From Bacteroidota bacterium (lineage in GTDB: Bacteria; Bacteroidota; Ignavibacteria; Ignavibacteriales; Melioribacteraceae), in the NCBI GenBank assembly GCA_023447335.1, contig JAEXOD010000088.1, positions 1 through 9,973 of the forward strand: DNA of 9,973 bases, given 5' to 3'. The position numbers were made by a program, and so were the translations under genes. Numbering within the stretch: the first letter of the stretch is position 1; every line of letters begins with the position of its first letter. This document shows, one piece after another, positions 6,138 to 9,973 of the stretch. The notes beneath the pieces are model-generated. The model was given only the letters and a program-made list of their open reading frames with translations, had not been told where the DNA came from and did no database searches.

Positions 6138-8102
6138 TTAAATTTTAACTGGCAAAATTAAAAAAGGTAAACCAAGAGAATATAAGCGTTTTTGAATAGT
6201 AAAAACTATATAATTGTGTAAAAATTTTGTAGCAAAATTTTCTTTTTTTAATACAATTTGACCGCCAAAAAAAACTGCATTTGAAAATTTTTGCGTAATT
6301 AACGGTAGCATTTTATCAATTTCTTCAATAACATCAATACCCAAAGAAGTATACGATTCCGCAAAATATCCTCTATTAATCATTAGGTTTACATATTTAT
6401 CGGTTTCATCTTTTACATGTTTTTCTAAATTAGCAACTTCTGTACTCCCTTTAAAATTCCCGGTATCCAAAATCCCGATTTGAACAAACACAAAATTTTT
6501 AAATGTTTTACCAAACATTCTAAAAATTGATAATAAAGCATGTAGCCCAAGTCCGTTAAAGTCGTTTACAAATAAAACAGCGGTTTTATCCGTATTTTTA
6601 ATTATTTCTTTCGGTGTATCATTTTTAATAATATAATCATACATCGATGAAGAAACAGAATCTATAATTACATCAAGAGACTTAAATAGTTTATAAGTAT
6701 TATTGTAATGTTTTTTTATAATTAACGATAGGGCAATAATTATACCTGTTATTATTAATGTAATCCAACCACCCTCAGAAAATTTTAAAATAATTACCGA
6801 AAATAATATAAAAATTGTTAAAACAAGTCCAATACTGTTAATAATTAATTTAGCAACTACATGTTTATTTTTTGGCTCACTCCACCAATGTTTTACCATA
6901 CCGAGTTGTGAAATAGAAAACGTTACAAAAACGTTAATACTGTATAATACAACCAGAAGTTTTACGTTACCGTTTGTGATAATCATTATAGTTAAAGCAA
7001 CTGCACTCATAACCAGAATACCGTTTTTCGTAACTAGTCTATCGCTTAACATTGCAAAACGTGAAGGAAGCCATCTATCAAGAGCCATATTAGCCAAAAC
7101 ACGAGGACCATCCATAAATCCGGCTTGTGCTGCTATAAAAAGTAGAATAGCTTCAGAAAGTAAAATGGCAAAAAGAAATAGAGTAGAAAAATGAATATCC
7201 CAATTTGCAGAAATAGTTGTAAAAAGCACTGCATTTAACGTTTTACCATGTTGATGCTTAACGTTAAATAAAAGATATGCAAGCATTAAGCCTATAACGG
7301 TAAATGCTAACGAGCTTGCCATGTAAATCATTGTTTTTTTGCCGGTTTCAACTTTAGGATCACGTAAAATCGGAATACCGTTACTAACAGCTTCTATACC
7401 GGTAAAGGTGCCAGCCCCCATACTGTATGCTCTAAGAACTAGAAAAATTACTCCAAAAATACCGAGTTGATTTACAGAATTTGAAACCTCGTTTGTTGTA
7501 TTATTATAAACATTACCTATATCATAAAAATGCGAAGATAAAGCGTAAATAATTGCAAAAAGATGCAAAACAACAAACGAAATAAATATAGGTACAAGAG
7601 GAAGTACTGCTTCTTTAATTCCGCGTAAATTTAATATTGTTAAAACAAGAAGTCCGACTATTGCAAAATAAAGTTTATATTCAAGAAATTCAGGCGGCAA
7701 AAAACTGAATAAAGCATCGGCGCCGCTTGCTATTGAGATTGTGATGGTTAAAACGTAATCAATTAGTAATGCGCTTCCTGATATCATTCCGACTGTAGGC
7801 GAAAGCAATTTGCTTGCAACTAAATAGCCTCCTCCTCCCGAAGGGAATAATTCAATAATTTGAATATAACTTAATGAAATAATAAACACAGTTAAGCCTG
7901 AAGCTAAAGCAACAAAAATACCTAAATAAGTATGTTCGCCTAATGCCAAAAAAGCTTCTTCAGGACCGTAACAAGACGAAGATAAACCATCTGCTCCAAG
8001 TCCTACCCATGCCAAAAATGCTACTAAAGATAAGTGTTTAAACACATGAACATCTTTAGGATCTTTTGCTTTCCCAATAAAAAATCTTTTGATTTTTTTC
8101 AT
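6138..8102 (-). CDS. KimA-like APC-superfamily transporter, probable potassium importer
   Basis: 654 aa from the ATG at 8102; an in-frame TTG 5 codons upstream is the less likely start. About 12 membrane segments span roughly residues 25-465, followed by a soluble cytoplasmic tail of about 190 aa, the layout of KimA (YdaO). Similarity to Bacillus KimA, recalled from memory, is extensive: KRFFIGK at the N-terminus, ADGLSSSCYGPEEAF, FPSGGGGYLVASK, GSALLIDYVLTITISIASGA, LNLRGIKEA, GTFTGIEAVSNGIP, LYSINVFVTFSISQLGM. The residues I recall as contacting potassium there align with D38, Y45, D115, Y116, T119, S123, T234 and Y387, all conserved. Automatic annotation may say amino-acid permease because of the APC fold; the ion-site match favours proton-coupled potassium uptake. 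The tail resembles the KimA dimerising domain in position, but its sequence is diverged. It follows the histidine kinase by 28 nt and is likely in its operon. Confidence 0.82.
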   Translation of the reverse strand: MKKIKRFFIGKAKDPKDVHVFKHLSLVAFLAWVGLGADGLSSSCYGPEEAFLALGEHTYLGIFVALASGLTVFIISLSYIQIIELFPSGGGGYLVASKLLSPTVGMISGSALLIDYVLTITISIASGADALFSFLPPEFLEYKLYFAIVGLLVLTILNLRGIKEAVLPLVPIFISFVVLHLFAIIYALSSHFYDIGNVYNNTTNEVSNSVNQLGIFGVIFLVLRAYSMGAGTFTGIEAVSNGIPILRDPKVETGKKTMIYMASSLAFTVIGLMLAYLLFNVKHQHGKTLNAVLFTTISANWDIHFSTLFLFAILLSEAILLFIAAQAGFMDGPRVLANMALDRWLPSRFAMLSDRLVTKNGILVMSAVALTIMIITNGNVKLLVVLYSINVFVTFSISQLGMVKHWWSEPKNKHVVAKLIINSIGLVLTIFILFSVIILKFSEGGWITLIITGIIIALSLIIKKHYNNTYKLFKSLDVIIDSVSSSMYDYIIKNDTPKEIIKNTDKTAVLFVNDFNGLGLHALLSIFRMFGKTFKNFVFVQIGILDTGNFKGSTEVANLEKHVKDETDKYVNLMINRGYFAESYTSLGIDVIEEIDKMLPLITQKFSNAVFFGGQIVLKKENFATKFLHNYIVFTIQKRLYSLGLPFLILPVKI

Positions 8103-8130
8103 TAAAAATACCGTCAATTAAAAAGAGTAA

Positions 8131-9966
8131 TTAAAAAATTTCATAAACTGGCAAACAAAAAGTAAAAATAGTTCCTTTGCCTAAAGTGCTTTCTACGGCA
8201 ATTGTACCGCCCTGTGATTCCACAAATTCTTTTGCAATTGCCAATCCTAAACCGCTCCCTTTGCGTAAAATATTTTTTGTAGCGGTAAACTTATCAAATA
8301 TCCTTTCTAATATTTCCGGCTCAATTCCTTTACCAAAATCTTGAACTGAAAAGTAAATAAATTTGTCCTTTTCCCAAGCTTTTATGACAATTTTAGATTC
8401 AATGTTCGAATATCTTATTGCATTATTTAGTAAGTTAACCATCACCCAAGTGCTTTTTTCTAAATCGGCTTTCACCTTAGATAAAAAGTTATCAGCTTCA
8501 ACATCAATTTGAATCTTTTTTTCATTAATCTGCATTAATAAAGCAAAAACCGAAAGTTCAATTATTTGATAAGAATCTATATCGGCAATGTGCAAATCAA
8601 TTTTACCGGTTTCAACTTTTGAGTATTCTAATAGTTCGTTAACAAAATTAATCAATCTTTTTGTTTGATATTTCATTGAGTCAATTAACTTTATCTGCTC
8701 CGCATTCATATTTCCAATTCTGATATCTTCAAGTAACTTAATACTAAGATTTATTGAAGAAATGGGGGTTTTTAATTCGTGTGACACTGTAGCTAATAGT
8801 TTTGTTTTATCGATATTACGTTGTTCAAATTGAGTAATGTTTTTAAGTACAATAACCTCACCGATTTTTTGGATAATCCCCAATTCATTTTTTTGTGTTA
8901 TTGTAATTGATTCAACTTTTATGTATTCAATTGTGTTGTTGTTTTCTAACTTAAAAGGAATTAAGTTTACTGAATTGCTGTAATTTTCAATATGTTTTAT
9001 TATTCTTTTTAAAATTGGAAATTTTTCAATAATTTCAATAGATTTTTCACCTATTGCGCTTGTTTCGTCAAGATTTAAAAGGTTTTGAGCATACTTGTTA
9101 ATAATTATTATATGGTTAGCTTCATCCATAACCAGAACGCCGTCTTGTAAGCTATGTACAATACCCTCAATTCTTCTTTTTTCTAATAAAAGTTGGTTGT
9201 AGTGATTTTTTTCGTATTCTTGAAGTTTTATTGCCATATTGTTAAAAGTATTTATTAGCTCACCTAACTCATCGTTTGCAGTAAAATTAATTCTTTGATT
9301 GAATTCTTTAGTGGAAATTTGTTTAAGTTTAGTAATCAATTCTTTTATTGGAGAATATATATACTTGGGGAAATAAATAATAAAAATAAATGTAATTAAA
9401 CTACTTACGATGCCGATAATTGACATATAAAGGGTAACATTAACAGCAGTATTTTTTGCAATGTTATTTTTTGAAAGTACTGCATCCATGTTTAAATTGT
9501 AAATTGATTGAATAGAGTTTCTAATTCTTTCAAAACGTAGTTCTATTTCACCAAATTCTATTGGCTTTTTATTAAATTGAAGTCGTGCAAGTTTAATAAA
9601 GTTGTTGTATTCAAAATTTAGCTCGTTAACAAACAAGTTTTCGCCTTTTTCTGTAATGTTGTTCTTTTCAAGTTCCAGATTTTTTTCAAACTCTGTTTTG
9701 TTTTCAAAAAATTCATCTCTTAATGCCTCAAATTTAAATGTGTTAATTTTTTCTGAAGTATAAAGTTTTGTTTGTGCAGAAAACATTACATCTAATGCTT
9801 TTAGCATTTTGGTTGAATAATCAATTGTATTATAATTTTCCTTTATAATTGAGCGTGAATCGTTTGCAAGTTGATTGATAAAAATTATGCTGCCGATACT
9901 TAATGTTAGAACGACAACAAATAAAAAACTTAAACCTAAAAATATTTTTGTTCGTAAATTGTTCAT
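8131..9966 (-). CDS. Membrane sensor histidine kinase (HAMP-PAS-HisKA-HATPase_c)
   Basis: 611 aa from the ATG at 9966; a GTG two codons upstream lies at the window edge, and a longer start beyond it cannot be excluded. Order in this numbering: first membrane helix about 8-31, extracytoplasmic mostly helical sensor about 32-173, second membrane helix 177-199, HAMP 200-253, PAS 264-378 (from RIEGIVHSLQDGVLVMDE), then HisKA with the phospho-accepting H396 in ATVSHELKTPISS. The ATPase domain shows the N box NLLNNA (511-516), G1 DFGKG (543-547), F box FDKF (557-560) and G2 GSGLGLA (570-576). All catalytic boxes are intact. No response regulator is in the window. The sensor start (NDSRSIIKENYNTIDYSTKM) recalls kinases that sit in kdp operons of Bacteroidota, where KdpD is split; with the KimA-like gene 28 nt downstream this suggests control of potassium uptake. 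The partner and signal are inferred. Confidence 0.9.
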   Translation of the reverse strand: MNNLRTKIFLGLSFLFVVVLTLSIGSIIFINQLANDSRSIIKENYNTIDYSTKMLKALDVMFSAQTKLYTSEKINTFKFEALRDEFFENKTEFEKNLELEKNNITEKGENLFVNELNFEYNNFIKLARLQFNKKPIEFGEIELRFERIRNSIQSIYNLNMDAVLSKNNIAKNTAVNVTLYMSIIGIVSSLITFIFIIYFPKYIYSPIKELITKLKQISTKEFNQRINFTANDELGELINTFNNMAIKLQEYEKNHYNQLLLEKRRIEGIVHSLQDGVLVMDEANHIIIINKYAQNLLNLDETSAIGEKSIEIIEKFPILKRIIKHIENYSNSVNLIPFKLENNNTIEYIKVESITITQKNELGIIQKIGEVIVLKNITQFEQRNIDKTKLLATVSHELKTPISSINLSIKLLEDIRIGNMNAEQIKLIDSMKYQTKRLINFVNELLEYSKVETGKIDLHIADIDSYQIIELSVFALLMQINEKKIQIDVEADNFLSKVKADLEKSTWVMVNLLNNAIRYSNIESKIVIKAWEKDKFIYFSVQDFGKGIEPEILERIFDKFTATKNILRKGSGLGLAIAKEFVESQGGTIAVESTLGKGTIFTFCLPVYEIF

Positions 9967-9973
9967 TTTCACA

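Noticed and set aside
6976..7194. 72-codon plus-strand frame antisense to the transporter gene
   Set aside because: It mirrors conserved membrane segments of the KimA-like protein; no start signal and no independent protein character.

Overview
The window is very AT-rich and every gene I can support lies on the minus strand, so it reads from right to left. It holds two blocks separated by about 0.6 kb without a gene. The protein sequences, and the short dispersed repeats in the gap, suggest a Bacteroidota / Ignavibacteriota-Chlorobi type bacterium. This placement is inference from general resemblance, not from a marker gene.

Right block (9966 to 6138): a membrane sensor histidine kinase (HAMP, PAS, HisKA, HATPase_c) followed after 28 nt by a 654-aa APC-superfamily transporter closely resembling the potassium importer KimA. 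All eight residues I recall as potassium-contacting in Bacillus KimA are present. The pair is probably one transcript, and I infer a potassium-homeostasis locus. The kinase has a single-segment extracytoplasmic sensor and looks like the separate kinase partner of a split KdpD. If so, kdp genes should lie beyond the right edge.

Middle (6137 to 5550): no gene. It is a patchwork of short, phased, degenerate tandem repeats (periods 7, 7, 10, 7 and 8), plus a decayed GC-rich palindrome and, next to cas6, a possible promoter. No CRISPR repeat-spacer array is present here or elsewhere in the window.

Left block (5549 to the left edge): a type I-B CRISPR-Cas effector operon in the order cas6, cas8b, cas7, cas5, cas3 (cut by the edge inside its HD nuclease domain). 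From cas8b to cas3 the genes are 1 to 7 nt apart. Only cas6-cas8b has a longer gap (100 nt), and it contains a 7-bp GC-rich hairpin. Cas6 would cut the crRNA, Cas8b/Cas7/Cas5 form Cascade, and Cas3 is the recruited nuclease-helicase. Inside the 3' end of cas8b lies a strong Shine-Dalgarno sequence 4 nt before an in-frame ATG. It would give a separate 139-aa small subunit (Cas11b). I consider this the best single observation. I see no wholly new defence system: the known type I-B genes explain the left block. The adaptation genes (cas4, cas1, cas2) and the array are presumably beyond the left edge.
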